Source: DATLMR01 sp964615905
GTDB lineage: Bacteria > Acidobacteriota > Blastocatellia > UBA7656
DNA length: 64,000 nt
Direction: 5' to 3'
NCBI GenBank assembly: GCA_964615905.1
Contig: CAZTUB010000009.1
Location: 217,568 to 281,567, forward strand
In this document: positions 38,954 through 48,709 of the stretch, in pieces
How the letters are laid out: each line of letters starts with the position of its first letter
How positions within the stretch are numbered: position 1 is the first letter of the stretch
Notes under the pieces: generated by a model
Told to the model about the DNA's origin: nothing
The model's input: only the letters and a program-made list of their open reading frames with translations
The model's database searches: none
Program-made: the position numbers and the translations under genes

Positions 38954-41257
38954 TTACTCGCCCCGGCGCGGGTTGCGCTCGTTACCGTTGTCGCCACGGG
39001 CTTTTGTGTCTTCCTGCTCAAGCTTGTAGAAATCGAGCATGACGTCAGACTGTTTTCGCAGGTCCCGTTCTAGCCTTATGAGAGCCACGCGAACCACGTC
39101 GCGGTGATGCACGCGGCGGCGGCTCGGCACTTTGCTCACGTTCAGCCAGATCTTATGAATCAAGCTGACATCATCATCCGTAAGGCTCGGAGCGTGCGCA
39201 CCGAGGTAGACTATCTGTTCGTGGTCGTCCGGGTGAATCACCTTGAAGGCGACCTGGCGGCGGGGCTTCTCTCTCATCGACTCCCACGACCGGCCAAGCT
39301 CTCGCGCCTGCTCCTGCGCGGTCATCTTCGACGACAGCCCCGCGACTATCTCGGCCGAATCCAACCGCAAGGCGGTCTGCGCCACCGCGTCGAAGATGTT
39401 TGTTGCGGGCACGACGACCAGGTCGACCGGCTTGCCGTGCTTTTCTGCGAGCGCGACTACCCTTGTGAACAGCCGCTGCTCGTAATCGTCAAAGACGCTC
39501 TCGTCATACAGATCGCGCTCGCCGCCGTCGGGGCCGCTCACGAGCCGCGTCGTCATCACAACTATGTCCTGCAACTCCGTGTCCGTCTTTTTCAGCGCGT
39601 GTTCGAGATGCGAAAGCGTGTTGTAATCGCGGACCGCGACCAGCACGTTCCCCGGCCGCGACCCGACCGACTCCTGGTCGATGATTTCGTTGTGCTGTAA
39701 CTGGAACTGGTCGAGCATCGCCGACGACCTGTCGAGCTTTCGCCGGTTGATCCGCTCCGAGATTGTAAAGAGCGTGAAAAACAGCGTCGTCAATATGATG
39801 CCCGCGATGGTCGCAACCTGTTTCGTCATCAGGTTGGTCACGGCTATCGATGACAAAACGAGCGCAATCAGGATCAGCCCGACAGGTATCTCGGTCTTTC
39901 CGACGCGGATATTGCCTGGAACCTTCCACTCTCGCGCTTCGGGGCGCTTGAACCTCAGGACAAGCGTCGCCACGGCGTTAAACGTAAAGCTCCAGATGAC
40001 GCCGAACGCGTATGCTTCGCCCAGTATGAATATGTTCCCGCGCGACCCGATGATCGTCAGAAGCTGGAGCATCACGATCAAAGTGACTATGCGGTAACTG
40101 GTCCCGAATTTCTTATGCGGCTTGCGAAACCAGTCCGTAAGCACGCCGTCTTCCGAGACGCGATTGAGCACTCCGTTCGACCCGATAATGGCCGTGTTGA
40201 CCGCGCCCGAAAGCATCAGGAAGCCGACGATGACGACGAACCCCTGAAACAATATCTTCAGATAATCGGGGCCGATGAAACTCAGCGCCAGCCCGGAGAT
40301 CAGGTTGTCCAGGTATCCCGTGCGGGTGCCGTCCGGGATGATCATCACGGCGTAGAACGAAACCAGCGTGGTGAACATCATCGAGTAGATGAAGATGACG
40401 AGCGCCGCACGCTTCAAGTTTTTGAGCTTCGGGTGTTCAAGCTCGCGGTTGACCTGCGCAAGCGTCTCCTGCCCGCTCATCGCCAGCACCGAGTGGCCAA
40501 AGGCGATCATTATCCCGACCGCGCCTATGAAGCTCGGAGCGCTGGGCGTGATCACAATACGCTCGCCCAGGTCCTGGAACCACTTCAACGGCTTCAACCA
40601 CCCTAGCGCCTCCTCTGAATAGTTGAGGTTGCTCGGCACAGGCAGGGGCGGCAATAGCCCGCCGCGCTCGATCAGCGTGACTGCGCCCCATAGGATCAGT
40701 ATCACGACCATCGCGGTCGTTATATACATGATCTTTAGCGCATCCTCGCTCGACTCGTGAAGCCCCTTGATGTTGCGCCGCCAGAAATAGAGCGTGACCA
40801 GTATGGCGAAAGACATCGCCGTCAGCTCCATCGGGAGCTGAACAGGCAGGCCCGCGCGCCGCATCAACTCGTTGGCCAGCCCCGTCAGGTAAAGCCCTGC
40901 CGACGTGCCGGAGATCGGACCGGTAAGCATGTAGTCGAACAACAGCGCGGAGACGCTGAGCTTGGCCATCACGCCGCCCATCGCCTCTTTAACCACGCGG
41001 TAGACGCCGCCGCGCGTGAACATAGACCCCGATTCGATGTAGAGCAGGCTGACGGCCGCGCTCAAAAGCATCACCGCGAGGATGAACCAGGGGGCCGACT
41101 TGCCGACGGCCCTTTCGGCAATGCCGCCGACGTAAAAAGCCGACGAGCCGAGATCGTTTAGCACAATGGCCGCCGCCCGCCAGAAGGAGATGAATGACAG
41201 CATCACCGACGTGGCGACTACGACTCGAACGCGGTTTGAAGTTTTTGGAGTATCCAT
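38954..41257 (-). CDS. APC-superfamily amino acid permease with large cytoplasmic C-terminal domain
   Basis: A 767-residue protein. Residues 1-480 are a 12-helix APC-type transporter (MLSFISFWRAAAIVLNDLG; SGSMFTRGGVYRVVKEAMGG, a G-x-x-Y-like first helix motif; YRIVTLIVMLQLLTIIGSRG). The final ~240 residues are soluble and universal-stress-protein-like (RPGNVLVAVRDYNTLSHLEHAL, ...VDLVVVPATNIFDAVA). The substrate cannot be told. The fusion to a Usp-like domain may couple uptake to stress signals. Confidence 0.85.
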   Translation of the reverse strand: MDTPKTSNRVRVVVATSVMLSFISFWRAAAIVLNDLGSSAFYVGGIAERAVGKSAPWFILAVMLLSAAVSLLYIESGSMFTRGGVYRVVKEAMGGVMAKLSVSALLFDYMLTGPISGTSAGLYLTGLANELMRRAGLPVQLPMELTAMSFAILVTLYFWRRNIKGLHESSEDALKIMYITTAMVVILILWGAVTLIERGGLLPPLPVPSNLNYSEEALGWLKPLKWFQDLGERIVITPSAPSFIGAVGIMIAFGHSVLAMSGQETLAQVNRELEHPKLKNLKRAALVIFIYSMMFTTLVSFYAVMIIPDGTRTGYLDNLISGLALSFIGPDYLKILFQGFVVIVGFLMLSGAVNTAIIGSNGVLNRVSEDGVLTDWFRKPHKKFGTSYRIVTLIVMLQLLTIIGSRGNIFILGEAYAFGVIWSFTFNAVATLVLRFKRPEAREWKVPGNIRVGKTEIPVGLILIALVLSSIAVTNLMTKQVATIAGIILTTLFFTLFTISERINRRKLDRSSAMLDQFQLQHNEIIDQESVGSRPGNVLVAVRDYNTLSHLEHALKKTDTELQDIVVMTTRLVSGPDGGERDLYDESVFDDYEQRLFTRVVALAEKHGKPVDLVVVPATNIFDAVAQTALRLDSAEIVAGLSSKMTAQEQARELGRSWESMREKPRRQVAFKVIHPDDHEQIVYLGAHAPSLTDDDVSLIHKIWLNVSKVPSRRRVHHRDVVRVALIRLERDLRKQSDVMLDFYKLEQEDTKARGDNGNERNPRRGE

Positions 41258-41443
41258 TCTAGGTTCTTGATTGAGACGTGCGGGAAGATGGATGATGCGG
41301 TGATCCTGATTGATTCATAACTATGCCGGTGCGCACCTCTACTGGATAGGATACGCCCGCCTGCCGGGTTGTCAAGCTGAGCACTTCCCGCGCGCGAGCC
41401 GACAAAGATACACAACCGCGCAGGCGAGCACAACCGCCCGTGG

Positions 41444-42250
41444 TCAATCGAGCGGTTCTTCGCCGGGCAGAATGAACCCGTACTTTCGCATACAGGCTCG
41501 GCCTTCCGGCTCGTTTATGAAAGAGGCGAACTGGCGGGCCTCGCGCTCGCGCTCCGTCCTGCGGAGAACGGCGAGCGCCTGGTCGAGCGGGCGGTGCAAT
41601 TCGTCCGGCACTATCACCCACTTCCCGTCGCTCAGCATGCTCAAAGACAAAGCCGCTATCGCCACGTCCGCGTTGCCCGTCTCGGCAAATTGCAGCGCCT
41701 GTCGCACGTTTTCGCCAAAGACGAGCCGTGACTTTACCCGCTCGTAAACTTCGCCCGACTCAAGCGCCTCGCGGGCCGCGACTCCGTAAGGAGCGTGCTC
41801 GGGGTTGGCTATAGCGATTCGCCGCACGTCATCACCGGCAAGGTCTTTGACGCTTTCGATCCGCAACGTCGAATCCTTGCGAGTCCACAATGCGATCCGC
41901 CCGCGCGCGTAAAGCGCGAGCGAGTCGGGAAAGATCAAGCCCTTCTTGTTCAGCCTCTCGACGAAAGAGACGTTCGCGGCGGCAAACAGATCGACCGGCG
42001 CGCCGTGCTCTATCTGGTCGGCAAGCTGCCCGGTAGAGCCGAACGAAAATATTACTTTCGTCCCGGTCTTCTGCTCGAATAACCTGCCAAGCTCCTCGAA
42101 GGCCGGGCCGAGGTCGGAGGCGGCGGCCACGATGATCTCTGGTTTGGCGGCCTGTTTTTCGCTTGAGCAAGAAGCGAGCGCTAGCAAGAGGGCCGCCGAC
42201 ATCATCGACACGAAAGCCTGTAAGAAGCTAGTCCGTCGAGCGGTATTCAT
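41444..42250 (-). CDS. modA: Molybdate ABC transporter substrate-binding protein
   Basis: ATG 42250 with AAGG upstream gives 268 residues with a lipoprotein-like signal ending in a Cys (LALASCSSEKQ). The ModA core is clear: VAAASDLGPAFEELGRLFE, FSFGSTGQLADQIEHGAPVD and ANPEHAPYGVAAREAL. No modB or modC is in the window. It is divergent from the SpoU methyltransferase gene. The molybdenum enzyme MsrP lies 1.5 kb away on the same strand. Confidence 0.92.
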   Translation of the reverse strand: MNTARRTSFLQAFVSMMSAALLLALASCSSEKQAAKPEIIVAAASDLGPAFEELGRLFEQKTGTKVIFSFGSTGQLADQIEHGAPVDLFAAANVSFVERLNKKGLIFPDSLALYARGRIALWTRKDSTLRIESVKDLAGDDVRRIAIANPEHAPYGVAAREALESGEVYERVKSRLVFGENVRQALQFAETGNADVAIAALSLSMLSDGKWVIVPDELHRPLDQALAVLRRTEREREARQFASFINEPEGRACMRKYGFILPGEEPLD

Positions 42251-42331
42251 ATTAAAGCCTTCTGTGACAGGGCCGTTCCCCACTAAACAATCATATTTTT
42301 AATCCACGGAATTGGCTGGCAGCCGGGGGCC

Positions 42332-42342
42332 GATTGTATACT
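42332..42342 (+). promoter_or_regulatory. Candidate promoter for leaderless transcription of the SpoU gene
   Basis: TATACT at 42337-42342 lies six bases before the ATG at 42349, so the start codon would be close to +1. TTGGCT about 19 bases upstream is a weak -35. The same GATTGTATACT occurs at 49711-49721 upstream of an outer-membrane protein gene. Confidence 0.4.
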
Positions 42343-42348
42343 CATTCG

Positions 42349-43209
42349 ATGCTGGTTGAAAAGATTACTAGCCGACAGAACCCGCTCGTAAAGCGATTCC
42401 GCCGCGTGCGCACGGGTGCGGAGCGCCACCTGCTCTTTATCGAAGGCGTGCGGCTCGTCGAAGACGCGCTCTCGGCGGGCGCGCACTTTGAGAGCGTGGC
42501 CTTCAGCCCTGCCATCGAGACGACTGACCGTGGGCTTGCCCTGCTCGATTCGCTCCAGATGGTCCCGTGTCGCGGCGCGGCTGTCTCTAAATCGGTGATG
42601 GACGCAATCGCCGACACGGAGACGCCTCAAGGGATAGCCGCGCTCGTCTCTCGCCCGCATTTTGAGATCGAAGATGTTCTGGGCGGCCTCCCACAGCTTG
42701 TCGTAATAGCCGACCAGTTACAGGACCCTGGCAATCTCGGCACGCTCATACGAACGGCAGAAGCGGCCGGGGTCACAGGTTTTATAGCCACGCGTTACAC
42801 CGTCGATGCGTTCAATTTGAAAGCTCTCAGGGCTTCGATGGGCTCGGCCTTCAGGCTGCCGCTGGTCACAGACGTAAAGCGCGCGGAGGTGGCGAGACTT
42901 TGCCGCGAGCGAAATATAAAGATAGTCGCCACGCGCCCGCCCTCGCGTGACACCGCTCCTGTAATCGAAGATGTCGAGGTGCTCAACCAGATAAAGACTT
43001 ACGCGGACGCGGACTTTCGAGGCCCTGTCGCGCTTGTGCTCGGCCGCGAGTCGACGGGGATCAGTGACGAAGCATTGCTTGAAGCCGACCTGTTTGTCGA
43101 GATCCCCATGGCCGAAGGCGTCGAATCACTCAACGTAGCCTCGGCCGGGGCCGTCTTGCTCTATGAGGCAGCACGCCAGCGCGGCTTCGGCTTTCCTGTC
43201 CGTCAGTGA
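42349..43209 (+). CDS. SpoU/TrmH family RNA methyltransferase
   Basis: A 286-residue SPOUT enzyme that methylates a ribose 2'-OH in rRNA or tRNA, as in RlmB/TsnR relatives. An N-terminal L30e-like substrate domain (LLFIEGVRLVEDALSAG) is followed by the knotted domain with DQLQDPGNLGTLIRTAEAAG (motif 1), ALVLGRESTGI (motif 2) and IPMAEGVESLNVASAGAVLLYE (motif 3). ATG 42349 is preferred over TTG 42334. The target nucleotide cannot be told. Its 3' end overlaps msrQ on the other strand by seven bases. Confidence 0.94.
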   Translation: MLVEKITSRQNPLVKRFRRVRTGAERHLLFIEGVRLVEDALSAGAHFESVAFSPAIETTDRGLALLDSLQMVPCRGAAVSKSVMDAIADTETPQGIAALVSRPHFEIEDVLGGLPQLVVIADQLQDPGNLGTLIRTAEAAGVTGFIATRYTVDAFNLKALRASMGSAFRLPLVTDVKRAEVARLCRERNIKIVATRPPSRDTAPVIEDVEVLNQIKTYADADFRGPVALVLGRESTGISDEALLEADLFVEIPMAEGVESLNVASAGAVLLYEAARQRGFGFPVRQ

Positions 43210-43823
43210 GGCGAATCGCTCTCGGCCTCTTTTCTGAAAAAAGACCACCGAGCCCCTGCCACTATTCTGTAGCCAAGAAGGACGGCGAGCGCGAGGCCAA
43301 AAAGTATCGGCTCTCGCGTGTCCGCTTTCACAAGCATGTAGTAATGGACCACGCCGCCGATTGCCGCCACGTAGACGGCGCGGTGCAATCGACGCCAGCG
43401 CCTCCCGCCCAGGCGCTTGACCATCCCGTCCGTAGATGTGAGCGCGAGCGCGACGAGAAGCAGAAAGCTGACCATGCCGAGCGTGATAAAAGGCCGCTTC
43501 AACGTGTCTTCGATCACGGCCCCGGCCTTAAAAGATTTATCGAACCATATGTAAGTCGTAACGTGGAGGAACGCGTAGAAGAATGCGAACAGCCCGAGCA
43601 TGCGCCGCAGTCTTATCATCCAGGGAAGCCCCAGAGATTTTCTTAGCGGCGTGACGGCAAGCGACAACAAGAGAAAGACGAGGGCGAGCGCGCCCGTCGT
43701 GCGCAGGAGAAACTCTACAGGGTTTGCGCCGAGGTTGCCGCGATACGCATCCCAACAGAGTAAGGCCAGCGGAACAAGGCCGTTTGTGAATACCAGAAGC
43801 TTTGCAAACCTGATCTCTTTCAT
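43203..43823 (-). CDS. msrQ: Heme-binding membrane subunit of the MsrPQ methionine sulfoxide reductase
   Basis: A 206-residue inner-membrane b-type heme protein of the ferric reductase-like fold, with about six helices (LVFLLLSLAVTPLRKSL; RLRRMLGLFAFFYAFLHVTTY; LVALALTSTDGMVKRLGG). It passes quinol electrons to MsrP. Its ATG shares one base with the msrP stop (TGATG), showing translational coupling. Confidence 0.95.
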   Translation of the reverse strand: MKEIRFAKLLVFTNGLVPLALLCWDAYRGNLGANPVEFLLRTTGALALVFLLLSLAVTPLRKSLGLPWMIRLRRMLGLFAFFYAFLHVTTYIWFDKSFKAGAVIEDTLKRPFITLGMVSFLLLVALALTSTDGMVKRLGGRRWRRLHRAVYVAAIGGVVHYYMLVKADTREPILFGLALAVLLGYRIVAGARWSFFRKEAESDSPH

Positions 43824-44785
43824 CAGAAGTTTACCGCCAGGTCCATGCCGTCATAAAGATGCGCCACCTGATCGCCGTAGCCGTTGAACAACAGCGTCTC
43901 CCGCGTTCCGAACTCGCCGATGCGCCGCTCGCGCGCCTGGCTCCATCGCGGGTGCGCCACCTGCGGGTTGACGTTCGAATAGAAGCCGTACTCGTCGGGC
44001 GCATACGCGCTCCACGTGGTCACAGGCTGCTCGTCGACAAGCCTTATGGTAACGATAGATTTGCCGCTCTTGAACCCGTACTTCCAGGGCACGACGAGCC
44101 TTATGGGCGCGCCGTTTTGCGCAGGCAGCGTCTCGCCGTAAAGGCCTGTCGCGAGGATAGCGAGCGGGTGCAAGGCTTCATCGAGTCTCAGCCCTTCGAC
44201 ATAAGGCCAGTCGAGCACCGCCGTTCGCTGGTTGGGCATGCGCTCAGGGTCGTGAAGAGTCACAAACTCGACGTAGCGAGCGCGCGAGTTCGGCTCTACG
44301 CGTTCTAGCAGCCGGGCCAGCGGAAACCCCGTCCACGGAATGACCATCGACCACCCTTCGACGCAGCGCAAACGATAGACGCGCTCTTCCACGGGGCCGA
44401 GTTTGAGAAGATCGTCGAGGTCAAAGACTCTAGGCTTATTGACAAGCCCTTCGACCGCCACCTGCCAGGGTCGCGTGACAAACTGGCTGGCGCGGCGCGC
44501 GACCGCGCGTTTGTCTGTCGAGAACTCGTAAAAGTTGTTGTAGTTCGTTATGTCTTCAAACGGTGTAAGCGCCTCGCCCGCAACTGCCACGCTGGGCGGC
44601 GCGGCAGCAGGCGCGGAGGCAGGCGCGGCAGGCGAGCCGGGGCGTGTGAATGCGCGGTATAACAGACCCGTCGCCGTCGTCGTCGCCGCAAGCGCCGCCG
44701 CTTTTATAAACGCGCGACGGTTGAGATAGAGGCTCTTATCGGTAATCTCGCTGCTCTTTATATCATCAGGCTCTTTTATTAACAT
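43823..44785 (-). CDS. msrP: Molybdopterin-dependent methionine sulfoxide reductase catalytic subunit
   Basis: A 320-residue periplasmic YedY-family enzyme that repairs oxidised Met in envelope proteins. The Tat signal is NRRAFIKAAALAATTTATG at 22-40, and the molybdenum ligand is Cys141 in RLRCVEGWSMVIPW. The middle contains the conserved DLDDLLKLGPVEERVYRL. Export by Tat and molybdopterin fit with modA nearby. Confidence 0.96.
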   Translation of the reverse strand: MLIKEPDDIKSSEITDKSLYLNRRAFIKAAALAATTTATGLLYRAFTRPGSPAAPASAPAAAPPSVAVAGEALTPFEDITNYNNFYEFSTDKRAVARRASQFVTRPWQVAVEGLVNKPRVFDLDDLLKLGPVEERVYRLRCVEGWSMVIPWTGFPLARLLERVEPNSRARYVEFVTLHDPERMPNQRTAVLDWPYVEGLRLDEALHPLAILATGLYGETLPAQNGAPIRLVVPWKYGFKSGKSIVTIRLVDEQPVTTWSAYAPDEYGFYSNVNPQVAHPRWSQARERRIGEFGTRETLLFNGYGDQVAHLYDGMDLAVNF

Positions 44786-44959
44786 AATCGTTTCGCTCTA
44801 TGGGTATTACGCGATAGCGACGGGCAAAGGATTGCTCGGACCTCCTCCCCATGAGTTTACATCAAAACTTCGAGCAGTTTTATTCCGTACTCGCGCACAA
44901 GGCGCGGCTGGCGGTATAATTTCGGGGTCGGCAGTTCAGGTTGGGCGTTAAAAGAAGCA

Positions 44960-45958
44960 GTGCTAAGGACTCTAGACAGATATATCGAAGAGCAATCGAC
45001 GGCAAGCCGGGGCGGCTCGCTTCTGGCTGGACTTTCCGAACCGGGCCGCGACCACCGCTTTCCCAGGATAGTGGCGGGCTCGATCATCGCGCACCTGCTC
45101 TTTTACGCGGTCATCGTAAGCGTCGATTACCGCTCGATACACCGACTCCCCGCAGCGCAGGGGCGGCGAACAGAGCTTGTGAAGCTGACAGACCTGGCTT
45201 CGCCGCAAAACCGTTTCCCCGTGCGCTCCATGCCGGAGACGCTTGAGCGGGCCGATTTGAGCCGCACAGAGCTCGACCCGAACCGCTCGGACGACGTGCT
45301 GGTTCCGCGCTCAACGCGACCCGCGCCCGAACGCGGCCCTGGCGGCAGGCTTTTATCGGCAATCGAGATCGAAAACCGGTTGCGACAATCGCGCGCGGCG
45401 GCAGGCAGCCCCGCCGCACAATCCGAGGCCGCTCGCCCGCAGCCGCCGGCCGCGCCGCCCGTCGTTACGAGCCACGTTCCCTCGACAGGCCCGCTCATCA
45501 GTCGTTCAACTCTGCCCGAATCGCTCACACCCGCGCCCGCTCCGCCGCAGCCGCGCGCGCCCGCCGCCAATCAACCGGGACAGGGCGCGGCGCAAACTGG
45601 CGCGCGGCGAGGCGAAGGCAGCGAGCCTCGCGCGCTCGGCCTCGAATCCGTGCTGACGCAGTATCACGCGGCTGTGCGCGCGAAGATCATCGAGCAGAAC
45701 GAGAAGATCATGCCGCGCGAGTGGATCATGGATATGCTGACAGAGAAGGTCGCGGCCGTTTATCAGGTTAAACTGGTCCACAGAGGCGACGCCGGACAGA
45801 TAGCCTCCGTCCGTCTCATCAGGACGTCCCGCCACACTCTTCTTGACGACAGAGCCCGACAAGCGATATTAATAGCGCAGCCCTTCAAAGGATGGCCCCA
45901 GAACGCAGGCGACGAGATCACTTTAAACGTGACGGTCTACTATACGCCCTTGCGGTAA
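44960..45958 (+). CDS. TonB/TolA-like protein with Pro/Ala-rich linker
   Basis: A 332-residue protein from GTG 44960. One membrane helix lies at about 40-58 (IVAGSIIAHLLFYAVIVS). A long Pro/Ala/Arg-rich linker spans about 105-215. The C-terminal ~110 residues form a TonB/TolA-like domain (VYQVKLVHRGDAGQIASVRL, DDRARQAILIAQPFKGWP, ITLNVTVYYTPLR). It is probably a periplasm-spanning protein of the outer-membrane energy or transport type. No ExoB/ExbD genes are nearby. The SpoIID gene follows after six bases. Confidence 0.75.
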   Translation: MLRTLDRYIEEQSTASRGGSLLAGLSEPGRDHRFPRIVAGSIIAHLLFYAVIVSVDYRSIHRLPAAQGRRTELVKLTDLASPQNRFPVRSMPETLERADLSRTELDPNRSDDVLVPRSTRPAPERGPGGRLLSAIEIENRLRQSRAAAGSPAAQSEAARPQPPAAPPVVTSHVPSTGPLISRSTLPESLTPAPAPPQPRAPAANQPGQGAAQTGARRGEGSEPRALGLESVLTQYHAAVRAKIIEQNEKIMPREWIMDMLTEKVAAVYQVKLVHRGDAGQIASVRLIRTSRHTLLDDRARQAILIAQPFKGWPQNAGDEITLNVTVYYTPLR

Positions 45959-45964
45959 GCTGTT

Positions 45965-48610
45965 ATGCAAACAATCAAAGAACGGATGCGGCGAGCAGTT
46001 GCTCTCGCGTCGGTCGCGCTCGCGTCGGGCTGGATCCAGACGGCGGCGCTGGCTCGTCCTTTCAACCCCGCCTACACGGATCAGCAAGCGGTCGGGTATA
46101 CGCGCCCGCGCAGGGTTGACGCCTCTGATAAAGACGCCTCTGACAAAGAGGACGACGAGCGATACGGGGAACAGGGCCCTATGGTGAGAATCGGGCTCGC
46201 GGTCGATGCGGCTTCAGCATCGCTCACCTCAAGCGCGGGGCTTATAGTTCGCCGCTCGACCGACGAGCAGACAGAAGGCAAAAGGCTCGCTTCGACGCGC
46301 CTTCGCGCAGAAGTCCGCCAGCAAAAGAGCGCGGTCGTCGCCGCTAAACCGGTCTATCGCGCGGAGGTCGCGACATATCCTGATTCGCGCCAGGCTCGCA
46401 AGGCGACGGACGATCTGAAGAAGAAGTTTTACGAAGCTCCTTCGACAGTCTATGACAGCAACGCGGATCGCTATCAGGTCTTCATCGGGCGCTTCACAAA
46501 CCGCCGCGAGGCCGCCGAGATGGTTGACCGTCTCGCGCAGGCCGGTTACAGCGCGGCGCGTATAGCCATAGAGCCCGCCGCCCCCGATTCGAAATCGATA
46601 ACTAGTCAAGCCGCATCAGCTCAGGGCCGCTCAATTCAAGGGCGGACAGGAGCCGTGGCCCGTCCCGCGACTTCGCAATCGGGCGAAAAGACCGTCCCGA
46701 CCGTAGCGGCGTTTGATGCGGACAAGATGATAGCTACGAGCGATACGGTGTTGATCGTTTCGACCGCGACCGCAACTGCTAACCGCGACCTGCTCGATTA
46801 CAAGCCCGCTACTTATAAATCATCCGATGAGCGCGCGACCGCTAAAGAAGCGGAAAAACCCGCGAGCATTCGCGTGGGCAACAACGATTATCGAGGCGAG
46901 ATTCATCTGGTCTTAAACGAGCGCGGGCGCATCAACATCGTAAACGTGCTCCCCCTGGAAGTGTACCTTCGCGGCGTCGTGCCGCTTGAGCTATCGCCCG
47001 GCGCGTTTCCCCAGATCGAGGCGCTCAAGGCTCAGGCTATTGCCGCGCGCACCTACGCCGTCTCGCACCTGGGTCGCAACAGCAAAGAAGGTTTCGACCT
47101 CCACGACGACCCGCGCTCGCAAGTTTACGGCGGGCTTTCGGCCGAGCACCCTGTGACGAACCGCGCAATCGAACAGACGCGAGGGCTGATAGCCTTTTAC
47201 AAAGGCGAAGACGGGCGCAAGGAACCAATCGAGGCGCTCTACACATCTACCTGCGGCGGACACACGGAATCGAACGAGGCGATCTTTTTGACAAAGCCGC
47301 TCGCGTACCTGCGCGGCGTCGAGTGCGCGCCCGAGCGCAGCGCCGCGACCGTGAGCCGCGAGCTTGTTTCGGGCGTGGCGATGGAGCCGCTCGTCACCTC
47401 GGAGGGGCGCGAAGTTGCGCGCGACGTGGCGTTGATCGAAGTCCTCGGGTTCAACCTCCCGCGCCGCGTCACCAACCAGTACCTCAAAGGCTCTATTGAT
47501 CAGGACGAAGCGCGAAGCTGGATGGAGCACGCAGCGCGGCTGCTTCGCCGCGACAAGCCGCAGCCGCAGCGCGGACAGGTCGCGCGGCTTCCGGGGTTCG
47601 CTTCTTACCTCGCCGCCGCGCTTTACGGCGAGGGGCGCGCAAGCCTCCTGCTATCTTCGGCCGACATTGCATACATACTCGATGGGATCGAAGGCGACGA
47701 TCTGCCTAAACAGATGCGCGCCGATATTGCCCTGCTCTTAAAAGAAGGCGTGCTCAGGGTTCCGCCCGGCGGGCTTTCGGGAGCAGGAGCGGTCGTCACT
47801 CGCGCATACGCGCTTGAAACGCTTGCGCGAGTCTTCTCTATGAAATTCGACCTGGCAAGCGCGAAGCTTGAAAAGGCGGTGGCGCAGGCTGCGGAAGATA
47901 ACCGGCTGATAGTCTCGGATTCAAAGCTGCGCAACTCGCACATGACGCGTATAAGCTCGCCAAAACCCGCGTCGGACTCTAAAGCCGCTGCTAATTCACC
48001 CGGCGCGCGCAACACGAAAGAGTCGTCCGAAGGGTTTGAAATCGCGCGCGGCGCGTGGCTGTTTCGCAAGTACGGGTCGGAGAGCTACGCGGTTGACCGG
48101 CTGACCCTGGTCGGCGGCGAGCGCATCACTTACCACCTGAACGCAGACGGGCGCGTAGATTTTCTCGAAGCCGAAGCCTCGGAGCGGGGCGCATCGAGCG
48201 ACCGCTATTCAAGCACTTCTCGCTGGCAAGAGCGATTGAGTGTCGCGGAGGTCGAGCAGCGGCTTGCGCGTGCGCGCACAAACGTCGGACAGATACGAGA
48301 TCTCGTACCCCTGACATACGGTTCTTCGAATCGCGTCCTTGAGCTTGAGATAATCGGCGCTAAATCGACAGCGCGACTGCGCGGCTTTCAGGTCCGCACA
48401 GGGCTTGGGCTGAAAGAGAGCCTCTTTGTGATCGAACGCGAGCGCGACGACGAAGGCCGCGTGACCGCTTTTGTATTCACGGGTCGCGGATGGGGTCACG
48501 GCGTAGGCATGTGCCAGACAGGCGCTTACGGGCTTGCGCGCGAGGGCTACTCTTACGCGGACATACTCAAGAAATATTACACGGGAATCAAACTCGACCG
48601 AGCGTATTGA
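45965..48610 (+). CDS. SPOR and SpoIID/LytB domain secreted protein
   Basis: An 881-residue protein with a signal peptide (AVALASVALASGWIQTAALA). A SPOR domain at 131-205 (YRAEVATYPDSRQARKATDD, QVFIGRFTNRREAAEMVDRL) suggests binding to denuded peptidoglycan. The SpoIID lytic-transglycosylase-like core starts at 309 with Glu342 in VVPLEL and TSTCGGHTESNEA at 427-439. The core is interrupted by a ~330-residue insertion. It closes at the C-terminus with FTGRGWGHGVGMCQTGAYGL. It likely cleaves peptidoglycan during division or wall remodelling. Confidence 0.88.
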   Translation: MQTIKERMRRAVALASVALASGWIQTAALARPFNPAYTDQQAVGYTRPRRVDASDKDASDKEDDERYGEQGPMVRIGLAVDAASASLTSSAGLIVRRSTDEQTEGKRLASTRLRAEVRQQKSAVVAAKPVYRAEVATYPDSRQARKATDDLKKKFYEAPSTVYDSNADRYQVFIGRFTNRREAAEMVDRLAQAGYSAARIAIEPAAPDSKSITSQAASAQGRSIQGRTGAVARPATSQSGEKTVPTVAAFDADKMIATSDTVLIVSTATATANRDLLDYKPATYKSSDERATAKEAEKPASIRVGNNDYRGEIHLVLNERGRINIVNVLPLEVYLRGVVPLELSPGAFPQIEALKAQAIAARTYAVSHLGRNSKEGFDLHDDPRSQVYGGLSAEHPVTNRAIEQTRGLIAFYKGEDGRKEPIEALYTSTCGGHTESNEAIFLTKPLAYLRGVECAPERSAATVSRELVSGVAMEPLVTSEGREVARDVALIEVLGFNLPRRVTNQYLKGSIDQDEARSWMEHAARLLRRDKPQPQRGQVARLPGFASYLAAALYGEGRASLLLSSADIAYILDGIEGDDLPKQMRADIALLLKEGVLRVPPGGLSGAGAVVTRAYALETLARVFSMKFDLASAKLEKAVAQAAEDNRLIVSDSKLRNSHMTRISSPKPASDSKAAANSPGARNTKESSEGFEIARGAWLFRKYGSESYAVDRLTLVGGERITYHLNADGRVDFLEAEASERGASSDRYSSTSRWQERLSVAEVEQRLARARTNVGQIRDLVPLTYGSSNRVLELEIIGAKSTARLRGFQVRTGLGLKESLFVIERERDDEGRVTAFVFTGRGWGHGVGMCQTGAYGLAREGYSYADILKKYYTGIKLDRAY

Positions 48611-48612
48611 GA

Positions 48613-48709
48613 GAAGTAAACAGTGACAAGTGACGAGTGACAAGAGGAACAGGCGAAACTCTGATCCTCGCCTCTATCTTGTCACTTGTCACTGTTTACT
48701 TGTCACTTC
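48613..48709. repeat. Heptamer inverted repeat, copy 2
   Basis: Left arm 48613-48644, centre of 33 bases, right arm 48678-48709. The arms use units GTAAACA, GTGACAA and GTGACGA, but in the right arm their order is shifted by one heptamer. It begins two bases after the stop of the SpoIID gene. Confidence 0.8.
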
